Origin: Polluticaenibacter yanchengensis
GTDB lineage: Bacteria > Bacteroidota > Bacteroidia > Chitinophagales > Chitinophagaceae
DNA length: 60,004 nucleotides
Direction: 5' to 3'
Assembly (NCBI GenBank): GCA_027854065.1
Contig: JAQGEF010000025.1
Location: 1-60,004, forward strand
Each line of letters begins with the position of its first letter. The stretch's first letter is position 1. The position numbers and the translations under genes are program-made. The notes beneath the pieces are model-generated. The model worked only from the letters and a program-made list of their open reading frames with translations, was not told where the DNA came from and made no database searches. This document shows positions 8,647-17,223 of the stretch, piece after piece.

Positions 8647-9639
8647 ATGAAAATAGCCTTCTTCTCTTCCCAGCCATACGATAAAGTTTTCTTTGATAAA
8701 TACAACAGGAACTTTCAGTTAGAGTATTACGAAACCGCTCTGGATAAGAATATCGTCAATGTATTGAATAATACAGAGGTTGTTTGTGTATTTGTAAACG
8801 ATAAGCTTAACGGAGAAGTAATAGAGCTATTACATGAAAAAGGCGTTAAAATAATCGCTTTAAGATGTGCCGGTTTTAATAATGTAGATCTCGAAACAGC
8901 CAAACGGTTAAATATAGCTGTTTGTCGCGTACCGGCATATTCACCCGAAGCCGTAGCGGAACATACAATGGCCATGTTGCTGACCATTAACCGGAAAACA
9001 CATAAAGCCTACAATCGCGTACGTGAGCAAAATTTTTCGCTGAATGGTTTATTAGGATTTAATCTTCATGGGAAAACGATTGGCGTGATCGGTACCGGTA
9101 AAATAGGAAAGGCATTTATGAATATAGTAAAAGGTTTTGGATGCAACATCCTCGCTTATGATCTGTTTCCTGATAAAGCCCTGATCGACCAGGGAATAAA
9201 TTACGTTTCATTAGAAACCCTGTTAAAGCAGTCCGATATTATATCATTACATTGTCCGCTAACACCCCAAAATCATTATATGATCAATGCAGAGGCATTA
9301 TTACAAATGAAAAACGGTGTTACAATTATTAATACCAGCAGGGGAGGACTAATACATACAATAGATGTGATAGAGGCTTTAAAGTCTAAAAAAGTCGGAG
9401 CACTGTGTATTGATGTTTATGAACAGGAAGAAAAATTATTCTTCAAAGATTTATCAGAAAACATTATTGAAGACGATACGATACAAAGATTAATGAGTTT
9501 CCCCAATGTATTAATTACAGCACACCAGGCTTTTTTTACCGAAGAAGCACTCAGCGAAATAGCACAGGTAACACTGGATAGCATTGGCAAAATATCCAAT
9601 GGGAAAATGGCAAAAAATGCGGAAGTAATGCTGGCCTAA
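8647..9639 (+). CDS. ldhA: D-lactate dehydrogenase / D-2-hydroxyacid dehydrogenase
   Basis: An NAD-dependent D-isomer 2-hydroxyacid dehydrogenase of 330 aa. The N-terminus MKIAFFSSQPYDKVFFDKYN is typical of LdhA-type enzymes. The Rossmann motif is GVIGTGKIGKAF, and the catalytic Arg, Glu and His appear in NTSRGG, DVYEQEEK and ITAHQAF. It would interconvert pyruvate and D-lactate, or a related 2-oxoacid, in the cytoplasm. I chose the ATG at 8647 over an upstream GTG because it gives the family N-terminus. Its stop codon overlaps that of the convergent M23 gene. Confidence 0.88.
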   Translation: MKIAFFSSQPYDKVFFDKYNRNFQLEYYETALDKNIVNVLNNTEVVCVFVNDKLNGEVIELLHEKGVKIIALRCAGFNNVDLETAKRLNIAVCRVPAYSPEAVAEHTMAMLLTINRKTHKAYNRVREQNFSLNGLLGFNLHGKTIGVIGTGKIGKAFMNIVKGFGCNILAYDLFPDKALIDQGINYVSLETLLKQSDIISLHCPLTPQNHYMINAEALLQMKNGVTIINTSRGGLIHTIDVIEALKSKKVGALCIDVYEQEEKLFFKDLSENIIEDDTIQRLMSFPNVLITAHQAFFTEEALSEIAQVTLDSIGKISNGKMAKNAEVMLA

Positions 9640-10475
9640 TGCCTTACTTCCATCCCCTTTTTAAGATCATTCCCATCTATGCCATTCTCAAATTGAGCAG
9701 GATACGATATCAGCTTTTTACCTTTTTCCGGTACCAGCACATTAAAATGCAAATGAGGAATATCTGTATAACCCGTCATGCCACTTAACCCGATATGCTG
9801 CCCTTTCATAACAGAATCCCCAACTGAAATAAAAGACCCCTGATACATCAAATGAACATATTGCGTAAACATGCCACTTCGCGGGTGGTATAGCGTAATG
9901 TAATTACTTTTGTCATTCTGCTGCCACTCCTTACCGGTGCCACTATATCTATAATCTTTAATTGCCCCCACTACATAACCGTCATCGGCAGCACAAACAG
10001 TATCACCAATTTTCATGTTAAAGTCAAGGGCATATTTATGATAAGGCTCGCTATGAGAATACAGGCCATTATAACCCTGGATGATTTTGTACACCTTGTT
10101 TTTCGGAAATGGGAAATGGAATGTAGCAGGCGTAATCCTTTGCTCAGCATCACCAAGACCAATCTGGTAACTGATAAATGCCTTGCTTTTACCCGGCGCG
10201 TAAAACTGAAATGAAGTATCTTTAAAAGGATACAGAAGCGTCGTTCCTATATTAAGTAGTTTATTATTGATACTGCTGTCCTTTGATGAGAATGTTATTC
10301 TGAAAGGGCTTAATAAAGGATTTTTTGCATACAATGATAAAGTATCATTATTAAATTTAATCCTAATTTCCCTGTTAAATTCATAGTAAGTTTCTTTCGG
10401 TAGCTGGTGTTGAGTTTTACAACCAACAATAATAAAAATCAGTATTAATAATAAATAATATCCATCTTTCATCAT
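9636..10475 (-). CDS. M23-family peptidase lipoprotein
   Basis: The N-terminus MMKDGYYLLLILIFIIVGC is a lipoprotein signal with Cys19 in a VGC lipobox. The C-terminal half is an M23/LytM domain: HKYALDF (zinc His and Asp), GDTVCAADDG, YVHL and HLHFNVLVP, so all zinc ligands appear present. Such enzymes cut peptidoglycan peptide cross-links, or act as endopeptidases outside the inner membrane. The middle region is beta-rich and unassigned. The gene is convergent with ldhA, the two stop codons overlapping. Confidence 0.85.
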   Translation of the reverse strand: MMKDGYYLLLILIFIIVGCKTQHQLPKETYYEFNREIRIKFNNDTLSLYAKNPLLSPFRITFSSKDSSINNKLLNIGTTLLYPFKDTSFQFYAPGKSKAFISYQIGLGDAEQRITPATFHFPFPKNKVYKIIQGYNGLYSHSEPYHKYALDFNMKIGDTVCAADDGYVVGAIKDYRYSGTGKEWQQNDKSNYITLYHPRSGMFTQYVHLMYQGSFISVGDSVMKGQHIGLSGMTGYTDIPHLHFNVLVPEKGKKLISYPAQFENGIDGNDLKKGMEVRH

Positions 10476-10509
10476 TTCCGGCTATTTACCTGCAAAAATA
10501 ATCAATCTG

Positions 10510-11910
10510 TTATTTACCCTTTCCGGAACTTTCAATCCAGCACCTGATTAGGTCCCTTTCCTCAGGTGTCATATTCGTCTTATTATTTTGAGGCATGCTC
10601 AGTGTTACTACCACACGCTGCATTATCTGTTCCTTATGTTTTATAATATCATCCGGCGTGTTAAACATAACGCCATTTGGCGCCGCAGTATAAACATCAT
10701 CCGTAGGTTTGCTGCTATGGCAGCTTACACAACGGGTTTGCACAATATTGTACACCTGGTCAATGGTAACATTCCCCTTGCACTCACCAGGTTTCGAAGG
10801 GGCACTAATAAAGCATGCTGCCAGCAATACCAGTACCGATACCGGTAATACCCACACGGAATACCTGCCACTTTCACGCATATTCATCCAGTGCTTTACA
10901 CCCGCAGTTCCCACAGAGATGATCAGTAATATCAGCCAGGGATATTTATAACCAAACGTACTGGGAAAATGATTACTTACCATTACAAACAAAACCGGCA
11001 GTGTAAAATAGTTATTATGTAAACTTCTTGCCAGTGCATTCTTTCCCGGCGTCGGGTTCACAGGTTTGCCCGCTTTAGCGGCAGCCACCATTGCTTTCTG
11101 AGCAGGAATAATAACAAAAAAAACATTGGCAGCCATCAATGTACCAATCAATGCCCCAAAATGTATGAACGCCGCTCTCGGGGTAAATACTTTAGTGTAT
11201 CCGAATGCAAAGAGACTAAGTACCATAAAGCCGATAATCCCAAACCAGAGCTTGTTTTTTATCAATGGCGATTTACACATCAGGTCATAAATAATCCATG
11301 CCGTAATAAATGAGCCGATGCTGATACCAACTGCCGTTAAACTACTGATGTCCAGAATATTTTTATCCACCAGCATCGCTTTCGCATTAAAATAATACAC
11401 GATCATCAGCAGGCAAAAGCCGGATAACCAGGTAAAATAGGCCTCGTATTTAAACCAGTGTAAGTGTTTAGGTAATTGTTTGGGCGCTACTTTGTATTTT
11501 TCCAGGTAATAAAAGCCTCCGCCATGTACTGCCCATAAATTCCCTGCCAGTTCATCCCTTACATTTTCGGTCCTGTTCAGCGCATTTTCCAGGAACACAA
11601 AATAGAACGAAGCGCCTATCCATGCAATACCAAATGTAATGTGCATCAATCTCACCACAATATTCAGCCATTCCATTACATGCCCTTCCCAAATAGTACC
11701 TCTCAATAAAAAATACACTACCACCACCAGGGAAATGCTTGTGCCTACCAGTGCAGCGTACACCCAACCCTGGCTCAATTCTATTTTCTCAGCCATCGCT
11801 TCGTTCCCTTCCGCTGTATTTTTTTTATATATTTTTCGCAACTGGAATGTCAGAACAACAATCAGTATCAGTAATGTCACTAAAACGGCTATTAATATGG
11901 TATGTAACAT
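10510..11910 (-). CDS. puuD: PuuD-type membrane urate oxidase with cytochrome c domain
   Basis: The protein of 466 aa has about eight transmembrane helices, including VRLMHITFGIAWIGASFYF, followed by a C-terminal cytochrome c domain with the haem site CVSCH at residues 394-398 and a Met-containing SMPQNNKTNMT as likely axial-ligand region. This is the PuuD (Urate_ox_N) architecture: an integral membrane urate oxidase that makes 5-hydroxyisourate and passes electrons to cytochrome c instead of making peroxide. It is divergent from allB across a 549-bp region, and uraH and uraD, which process its product, lie in the plus-strand cluster. Context and domains agree, so the role is well supported. 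Confidence 0.92.
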   Translation of the reverse strand: MLHTILIAVLVTLLILIVVLTFQLRKIYKKNTAEGNEAMAEKIELSQGWVYAALVGTSISLVVVVYFLLRGTIWEGHVMEWLNIVVRLMHITFGIAWIGASFYFVFLENALNRTENVRDELAGNLWAVHGGGFYYLEKYKVAPKQLPKHLHWFKYEAYFTWLSGFCLLMIVYYFNAKAMLVDKNILDISSLTAVGISIGSFITAWIIYDLMCKSPLIKNKLWFGIIGFMVLSLFAFGYTKVFTPRAAFIHFGALIGTLMAANVFFVIIPAQKAMVAAAKAGKPVNPTPGKNALARSLHNNYFTLPVLFVMVSNHFPSTFGYKYPWLILLIISVGTAGVKHWMNMRESGRYSVWVLPVSVLVLLAACFISAPSKPGECKGNVTIDQVYNIVQTRCVSCHSSKPTDDVYTAAPNGVMFNTPDDIIKHKEQIMQRVVVTLSMPQNNKTNMTPEERDLIRCWIESSGKGK

Positions 11911-11924
11911 GTTTCTTTTTTTAT

Positions 11925-12087
11925 AGGAGCTGTCAGCATTTAGTTCATTTTTCTACACAGGTTCCGGCTACTGCAGGGTAACGCCACGTGCACGTCTGAG
12001 AAAAAAATACCAAATAGTATATTATACCGTTTGGTACTCCGGCACGTGTCCGGCTCGTTCCTCGCCGCCTGCTGTATCCGGCAGCCC
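11925..12087 (+). repeat. Dispersed GC-rich repeat, copy 3, with inserted inverted repeat
   Basis: It starts AGGAGCTGTCAGC and ends ATCCGGCAGCCC like its relatives, with CCGGCTCGTTCCTCGCCGCC near the end. The middle holds an AT-rich inverted repeat, TACCAAA ... TTTGGTA (12008-12036), that most other copies lack. It occupies the puuD-proximal part of the puuD/allB divergent region. Confidence 0.65.
12024..12036. promoter_or_regulatory. Candidate operator, ATACCGTTTGGTA, site 1
   Basis: The 13-bp word ATACCGTTTGGTA contains the inverted repeat TACC-GTTT-GGTA and lies 114 bp upstream of the puuD start codon. The identical 13 bases occur at 15879-15891 upstream of allE. Sharing by two purine-catabolism upstream regions suggests a regulator site, but both lie within or beside copies of the same dispersed repeat, which could explain the identity. 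Confidence 0.35.
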
Positions 12088-12459
12088 TTCACCAGTTGTA
12101 TTTCTATTGCGCCTTAATAAGGATTACTTGCACTGAGACGCTTCATCACAACCAGTCCTTCTCTCCTCCGGAAATGAATGCCTCTATCCCGTTAGGTTTT
12201 ATTAAATCAATCCTCAATCATTTATTCAAACTGATACTTTCTTCTTGTCCCAACAGGAAATAGCCATATTTCAATAAAACTATTATAAATAATTATGCAG
12301 CACTATTCCACATATATTACTTAAGCTTCCGGGTGGATTGGCTACCCGTCATTCTCAAATATAGAAATTTAATAAATAAGTGCAAATATTTTATCTTAAA
12401 TACTATTGTATTGTGTAAATATTTATTATTTTGCTTAAAATATAAAATAATTTTAGTTT
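12088..12459. other. Divergent intergenic region upstream of allB
   Basis: This stretch is AT-rich and non-coding. No full TTTG/TAnnTTTG promoter pair was found, although several TTTG words occur. The allB promoter must lie here. A weak hairpin with arms GGGT and ACCC is visible near 12334-12350. Confidence 0.5.
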
Positions 12460-13812
12460 GTGCTTAATGTAGCCATTCATTCATCCCGTGTGGTATTGCC
12501 ATCTGTAATAACAGATGCCACCGTCATTTGCAGCAATGGAAAAATCGTTGAAATACTAAACGGTGCCTCATGCCCTCGCGGATTTCAGTATCAGGAAATG
12601 TTTGATGCTGTTTTAATGCCAGGTTTAATTGATGCACACGTACATGTCAATGAACCTGGCCGTACCGAATGGGAAGGCATTGCTACCGCTTCCCGGGCAG
12701 CTCTAGCCGGTGGCATTACCACAATTATTGACATGCCTTTAAATGCCAGCCCAGTTACTACAACCGTAGAGGCATTCAATAAAAAAATGGCATCAATGAA
12801 AGCATCAGGTTTGCATTGCAATATCGGTTTTTGGGGAGGTATTGTACCTGGTAATGCCAACGCAATAGAACCTTTAATTAAAGCAGGTGTTTTGGGATTC
12901 AAAGCATTTTTGACCCATTCAGGAATCGATGAGTTTCCAAATGCCAATATTTCCGACCTGGAAAAAGCGATGTCGCTTATTGCCAGGCATGGCCTGCCCT
13001 TGTTAGTACATGCGGAGCTGGAAAATGACCTTATTTTACCTGAACAAACTAATCCTCAAAGCTATTCCCAGTACCTGGCATCAAGGCCAACCGCGTGGGA
13101 GAACAATGCAATTGATGTACTGATAAAGCTATCTGCAAAATATAAATGCAAAACACATATTGTACACCTGTCTTCAGCGGAAGCACTTGCGGCCATTAAA
13201 TCCGCTAAAACAAACGGTGTGCCCATTTCAGTAGAAACCGCACCACATTATATATTTTTTAATGCCGAAGATATTCCGGATGGCAATACCTTGTATAAAT
13301 GCGCCCCGCCAATCCGGCAAAGACAAAATAACGAACAATTGCGGCATGCTTTAAATAGTGGATTAATAGATTTTGTAGCAACAGATCATTCACCTGCAAC
13401 GCCTGGTTTAAAAGGTATCGGGACTGGAAATTACAAAACAGCATGGGGAGGCATTGCCTCGTTACAATATCTGCTGCCGGCAACTTATACCGCCATGAAG
13501 CCTTTGGAACCACCTCTTACAAAGATTACTAAATGGCTATGCTCCTCACCCGCAAAATTGGCAGGGCTTCAGGCAACGAAAGGGATGATTGCTGTAGGGG
13601 CAGATGCAGACTTAATGGCGTGGATGCCGGAAGATAATTATGTGATTCAGGCAGCAGCAACCTATCATCGTTATCCTATTGGACCATACATCGGGAAAGA
13701 TGTTTTTGGAAAAGTGCTGGGTACCTGGATCGCCGGTAAAAGAGTGTATGATAATGAAAAAGGTTTTTCAGAAAATGAAGGACAATTTATTTTTAATAAG
13801 GAGCATGTGTAA
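12460..13812 (+). CDS. allB: Allantoinase
   Basis: Cyclic amidohydrolase that opens allantoin to allantoate. Metal ligands are visible: DAHVHVNEPGRTEWEG (His-x-His), FKAFLTHSG with the Lys that becomes carboxylated, LPLLVHAELEND, THIVHLSS, and the Asp of VATDHSP. The length of 450 aa is normal for AllB and the NEPGRTEWEG signature separates it from dihydroorotase and hydantoinase. The start is the GTG at 12460: an in-frame stop lies two codons upstream and no ATG fits. Its stop codon overlaps the allC start (TAATG), indicating translational coupling. Confidence 0.93.
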   Translation: MLNVAIHSSRVVLPSVITDATVICSNGKIVEILNGASCPRGFQYQEMFDAVLMPGLIDAHVHVNEPGRTEWEGIATASRAALAGGITTIIDMPLNASPVTTTVEAFNKKMASMKASGLHCNIGFWGGIVPGNANAIEPLIKAGVLGFKAFLTHSGIDEFPNANISDLEKAMSLIARHGLPLLVHAELENDLILPEQTNPQSYSQYLASRPTAWENNAIDVLIKLSAKYKCKTHIVHLSSAEALAAIKSAKTNGVPISVETAPHYIFFNAEDIPDGNTLYKCAPPIRQRQNNEQLRHALNSGLIDFVATDHSPATPGLKGIGTGNYKTAWGGIASLQYLLPATYTAMKPLEPPLTKITKWLCSSPAKLAGLQATKGMIAVGADADLMAWMPEDNYVIQAAATYHRYPIGPYIGKDVFGKVLGTWIAGKRVYDNEKGFSENEGQFIFNKEHV

Positions 13813-15056
13813 TGGAAGCACAATATTCAGACAGGGCTGATATTATCTTACAGAGAGCGGATATCCTGGCGGCCATCAGCGATGATGCTACCTGTATATC
13901 GCGTATATTTGGTACAAAGGCTTTTGTAAAAAGCCTTGCATTAATAGAATCCTGGATGCAAAAAGCCGGGATGCAAACAAAAGTTGATCAGGTAGGAAAT
14001 GTGCGCGGACGTTTGTTAAGTACCCATGCTGCTGCCAAAACCCTGGTCGTCGGGTCTCATTTTGATACCGTCAATAATGCCGGAAAGTATGATGGCATCC
14101 TGGGGGTATTAATAGCCATAGACCTGGTAGAGCAACTCGTAGAAAACAAGATAGAGCTACCTTTTAATATAGAAGTGGTCGCCTTTTCAGATGAGGAAGG
14201 CGTGCGTTTTCATACCACTTATCTTGGCAGTAAAGTATTGACCGGAACTTTAAATAAGGATTGGCTGGGATTTACAGATGATGCGGGGTTGACAATAGCC
14301 CAGGTAATAGAACAGATTGGTGGTAATTGCGATCAATTGCAAACAGATGCCATACCAAAAGAAGAGTGGCTGGGGTATTTTGAAGTGCACATAGAACAGG
14401 GACCGGTGCTATGGCGGGAACAAATACCAGTGGCAGTAGTGAGTAGCATTGCCGGTCAGCAACGTTTGGAATTCACTTTTTACGGCGAAGCCGGCCATGC
14501 CGGAACCGTACCAATGAATATGCGCCTGGATGCCCTGACATGTGCTGCGGAATGCATTGTATTCATAGAGTCGTATGCTAAATCCACAAAAAGTGAAGTA
14601 CTGGCTACAGTAGGTAAATTGCATATTGAAAATGCTGCCACTAATGTGATACCAGGTAAAGTCGCTTTTAGTTTAGATATAAGAAGTGGTAACGAGGGAT
14701 TACTGAAAAAGGCTGTAGAAGAAATACATAAAAGCCTGTCTGAAATAGCGGGTAAAAGGTATATAAAGATAGAAACCAGGACTTTAATGGAAATGGCACC
14801 GGTACATTGTGATTCACAGCTAACACTCGGTTTGGCAGAAGCAATACAGGAATGTAATTGTCCGCTGATATCACTTACCAGTGGCGCCGGGCATGATGCT
14901 GTTGCTATTTCACAAGTAGCGCCTGTAAGTATGTTATTTGTTCGCTGCTTCGAAGGCATTAGTCATAATCCATTGGAAAATGTTGAAGTGGAAGATGTGG
15001 CATTTGCTATTAAAGTTGCGGACAGGTTTTTGAGGGAGAAAGTGAGTAGAGTGTAG
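13812..15056 (+). CDS. allC: Allantoate amidohydrolase
   Basis: An M20-family metal-dependent amidase of 414 aa. VVGSHFDTVNNAGKYDG carries the first metal His and the bridging Asp; AFSDEEGVRF holds the catalytic Glu pair; FEVHIEQGPVL and SGAGHDA provide further ligands typical of the allantoate/ureidoglycolate/carbamoylase group. With allantoinase directly upstream and overlapping by one base, the substrate is almost certainly allantoate, giving S-ureidoglycine, CO2 and ammonia. The operon is interrupted after this gene by a transposase and repeats. Confidence 0.9.
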   Translation: MEAQYSDRADIILQRADILAAISDDATCISRIFGTKAFVKSLALIESWMQKAGMQTKVDQVGNVRGRLLSTHAAAKTLVVGSHFDTVNNAGKYDGILGVLIAIDLVEQLVENKIELPFNIEVVAFSDEEGVRFHTTYLGSKVLTGTLNKDWLGFTDDAGLTIAQVIEQIGGNCDQLQTDAIPKEEWLGYFEVHIEQGPVLWREQIPVAVVSSIAGQQRLEFTFYGEAGHAGTVPMNMRLDALTCAAECIVFIESYAKSTKSEVLATVGKLHIENAATNVIPGKVAFSLDIRSGNEGLLKKAVEEIHKSLSEIAGKRYIKIETRTLMEMAPVHCDSQLTLGLAEAIQECNCPLISLTSGAGHDAVAISQVAPVSMLFVRCFEGISHNPLENVEVEDVAFAIKVADRFLREKVSRV

Positions 15057-15074
15057 TGGATAATTGATATGATT

Positions 15075-15089
15075 GACCTTGAAAAGGTC
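15075..15089. repeat. REP-like hairpin 1 left of the Y1 transposase
   Basis: GACCTT and AAGGTC form a 6-bp stem with a 3-nt loop, followed by ATATATTTATA. It is one of four small hairpins bracketing the transposase gene. Confidence 0.55.
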
Positions 15090-15124
15090 ATATATTTATA
15101 GAAATGTTATAAGAGAGTTTGGCA

Positions 15125-15141
15125 CGACCCTGACAGGGTCG
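15125..15141. repeat. REP-like hairpin 2 left of the Y1 transposase
   Basis: CGACCCT and AGGGTCG form a perfect 7-bp stem with a GAC loop, followed by TATATG. It resembles the right-hand hairpin at 15673-15689, as expected for ends recognised by a Y1 transposase. Confidence 0.7.
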
Positions 15142-15183
15142 TATATGTAAATTTTCACTTTTAAACATTATAAACCCGAAGTT

Positions 15184-15648
15184 ATGGCAGGAACATTTTC
15201 TCAGATTTATATACAAATAGTTTTTGCAGTAAATGGACGAAGTAGCCTTATTGATATTAAATGGGAAAATGAGTTATATAAATATATTTCCGGCATAATA
15301 AAAGAGAAAGGACAAAAGATTTTAGCAATCAACGGAATGCCAGATCATATTCATATTTTGATAGGTATGAAGCCTACTTGTTGTTTGTCAGATTTGGTAA
15401 GGGAGATTAAAAAGTCAACAAATGAATTTATTAATAGAAAATTTATGAAATCAATGTTTCGATGGCAGGAAGGTTATGGGGCTTTCTCATATAGCCATTC
15501 TGCTTTAGATTCTATAATAAAATATATTAATAATCAAAAAGAGCATCATAAAGTAAAAACGTTTAAAGATGAATATTTGCATTTACTAAACCTCTTAAAT
15601 GTTGAATTTAAAATGGAGTATTTGTTTGAATGGGTGAAGTTAGAATAA
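15184..15648 (+). mobile_element. Y1 (HUH) transposase, IS200/RAYT-like
   Basis: A single-domain Y1 transposase of 154 aa. The HUH metal motif appears as GMPDHIHILIG and the nucleophilic Tyr is probably that of IIKYINNQKEHH; FRWQEGYGAFSYSHS is characteristic of the Bacteroidota branch. These enzymes cut single-stranded DNA next to small hairpins. No tnpB accompanies it. Hairpins lie on both sides (15075-15089, 15125-15141, 15673-15689, 15724-15740), so it may be a short IS200-type element or a domesticated REP-associated transposase. It splits the allB-allC part from the allE-uraD-uraH part of the purine cluster, and all motifs look intact. Confidence 0.88.
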
Positions 15649-15672
15649 TTAGTAAATATTAAGGATTATATG

Positions 15673-15689
15673 CGACCCCATCAGGGTCG
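15673..15689. repeat. REP-like hairpin 3 right of the Y1 transposase
   Basis: CGACCC and GGGTCG form a 6-bp stem around CATCA. It is nearly the same sequence as hairpin 2. Confidence 0.7.
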
Positions 15690-15723
15690 AGTACTTTATT
15701 GAACTTTTAGTACTATAAATATA

Positions 15724-15740
15724 TAATCCCTGCGGGATTA
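15724..15740. repeat. REP-like hairpin 4 right of the Y1 transposase
   Basis: TAATCCC and GGGATTA form a perfect 7-bp stem with a TGC loop. It has the same size and layout as hairpins 2 and 3 but a different stem. Confidence 0.65.
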
Positions 15741-15796
15741 AAATAATATTTTTATAATGCAAAATGAAAAGGCTCATTAGCATAAAAATGTTGAAT

Positions 15797-15913
15797 GGCT
15801 GCGGCATGCGTGGGCTGCGAGGCACGAGCAGGTACGACGAAGGAGTACGGAGCGAAGCGAACCCCAAAGCACGCCGGTATACCGTTTGGTATATTTTTAA
15901 AAGCCGGGAGCCC
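15797..15913 (-). repeat. Dispersed GC-rich repeat, copy 4
   Basis: Read on the minus strand it has GGGGTTCGCTTCGCTCCG, CTCGTGCCTCGC and CCCACGCATGCCGCAGCC, matching copy 1 over most of its length. The end nearer allE is replaced by AT-rich DNA with the GGTATACCGTTTGGTATA word. Confidence 0.7.
15879..15891. promoter_or_regulatory. Candidate operator, ATACCGTTTGGTA, site 2
   Basis: Identical over 13 bp to the site at 12024-12036. It ends 53 bp before the allE start codon, a plausible operator or promoter position. It could equally be a conserved part of the dispersed repeat. Confidence 0.35.
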
Positions 15914-15944
15914 ATTAAATAAAATAAAAAGAAAAAATTTAAAT

Positions 15945-16691
15945 ATGGAAATATCTGCATTAACAAGATCGGTGGTAGAAAGAAATCATGCCGTAATTGC
16001 GCCGGATGGCTATATTAACAGCAAAGTACCGGGATGGGATAATTGTACGGTAAATGTGATCATCAATGAACAGATGGGCGCAAACCTTTGCCAGACATTA
16101 ATTACAGCCGGTAAGGACTGTGAAGTGACCGGAAAGACGAATGAGTCACAAATTTTCTTTTACATTATAAAGGGGAAAGTAACAGCGGTTATAAGTGGCG
16201 AAACCCAATTGTTATCTGCCAGTCATTTTGTATATGTTCCGGTTGGAAAGCATTATAAATTTAAGAAAATAAAAGAAGGCACACAGATCATTACCTTTCA
16301 CAAGCGATACGAAAAATTAGAGGGCTATGAAGTGCCTGAAACCTTATTTGGTAATGCTGCAGACGTGCCTGGTCCAGAGTATTTAGGAGATCCGGCATTG
16401 CGCCTCCAGGTATTGTTGCCTGATCATCTCGGTTTTGATATGGCAGTGAACATTTTTACCTACGATAGCGGCGGTCATTTGCCAATGGTGGAAACTCACA
16501 TTATGGAACATGGCCTGATGTACCTGCAAGGACAGGGTGTGTACATGCTGGACCATAAATGGTACCCGATTAAAAAAGGCGATTCTATATGGATGGCACC
16601 TTACTGCCAGCAATGGTTTACAGCCATGGGGAAAGAACCCGCAGTGTATATTTATTATAAAAACGTGAACCGTTTCCCAACAATTGTATAG
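15945..16691 (+). CDS. allE: (S)-ureidoglycine aminohydrolase
   Basis: A bicupin protein of 248 aa. An N-terminal cupin-like half (about residues 45-125) is followed by the metal-binding cupin with GGHLPMVETHIMEHG and YLDH/WYPIKKGD-type sequence, and the C-terminal WMAPYCQQWF is a hallmark of the AllE (YlbA) family. AllE removes ammonia from S-ureidoglycine, the AllC product, to give S-ureidoglycolate. I chose the ATG at 15945; an upstream in-frame start at 15795 would translate repeat sequence. uraD begins 3 bp after the stop. Confidence 0.9.
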   Translation: MEISALTRSVVERNHAVIAPDGYINSKVPGWDNCTVNVIINEQMGANLCQTLITAGKDCEVTGKTNESQIFFYIIKGKVTAVISGETQLLSASHFVYVPVGKHYKFKKIKEGTQIITFHKRYEKLEGYEVPETLFGNAADVPGPEYLGDPALRLQVLLPDHLGFDMAVNIFTYDSGGHLPMVETHIMEHGLMYLQGQGVYMLDHKWYPIKKGDSIWMAPYCQQWFTAMGKEPAVYIYYKNVNRFPTIV

Positions 16692-16694
16692 CTT

Positions 16695-17204
16695 ATGAAG
16701 ACGATTCATGAAATAAACCGATTGCCTGAAACTGAATGTGAACAAGCATTACAGAATTGTTGTGGTAGTACCAGGTGGGTGAGACAAATGCTGATTGCAA
16801 GGCCATATGAATCCGCTGAATTTATTTTTGTTTTAGCAGAGAATATATGGTGTGGTTTGGGTGAGGACGATTTTTTAGAAGCTTTTTCGCATCATCCTAA
16901 GATAGGGGATAGGGAATCGCTGAAGAAAAAGTTTGCTTCTACAGCGCATTGGGCAGGTAATGAACAAAGTGGTGTGAACGCAGCAACAGAAGCAGTGATT
17001 GAGGCGCTGGCTAAAGGGAATGAAGCGTATGAAAATAAATTCGGGTTCATATTTATTGTATGCGCTACCGGGAAATCTGCAGAAGAAATGCTGGCAATTT
17101 TACAGGCCAGATTACCTAATGAAAGAGAGGATGAACTGTTGATTGCCGCTGCTGAGCAGGCGAAAATTACAGCATTAAGGTTGCAAAAATGGATTACGGA
17201 ATAA
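16695..17204 (+). CDS. uraD: OHCU decarboxylase
   Basis: 2-oxo-4-hydroxy-4-carboxy-5-ureidoimidazoline decarboxylase, which makes S-allantoin from the UraH product. The HHPKIGD motif with the catalytic His, the preceding FLEAFS and the FIVCATGKSAEEML segment are characteristic. The length of 169 aa is normal. It is tightly spaced after allE and 19 bp before uraH. Confidence 0.93.
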   Translation: MKTIHEINRLPETECEQALQNCCGSTRWVRQMLIARPYESAEFIFVLAENIWCGLGEDDFLEAFSHHPKIGDRESLKKKFASTAHWAGNEQSGVNAATEAVIEALAKGNEAYENKFGFIFIVCATGKSAEEMLAILQARLPNEREDELLIAAAEQAKITALRLQKWITE

Positions 17205-17223
17205 CTGAAAATAAAACTGAGTA

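Noticed and set aside
9636..9639. Overlap of the ldhA and M23 stop codons as a regulatory feature
   Set aside because: Convergent genes with touching stops are common in compact genomes; nothing else points to regulation.
14480..14959. Minus-strand open frame of 159 codons opposite allC
   Set aside because: It is antisense to the conserved M20 domain; the plus-strand reading has all motifs.
15184..15648. Complete IS605 element with tnpB
   Set aside because: No tnpB-like frame exists on either side; only a single Y1 transposase gene is present.
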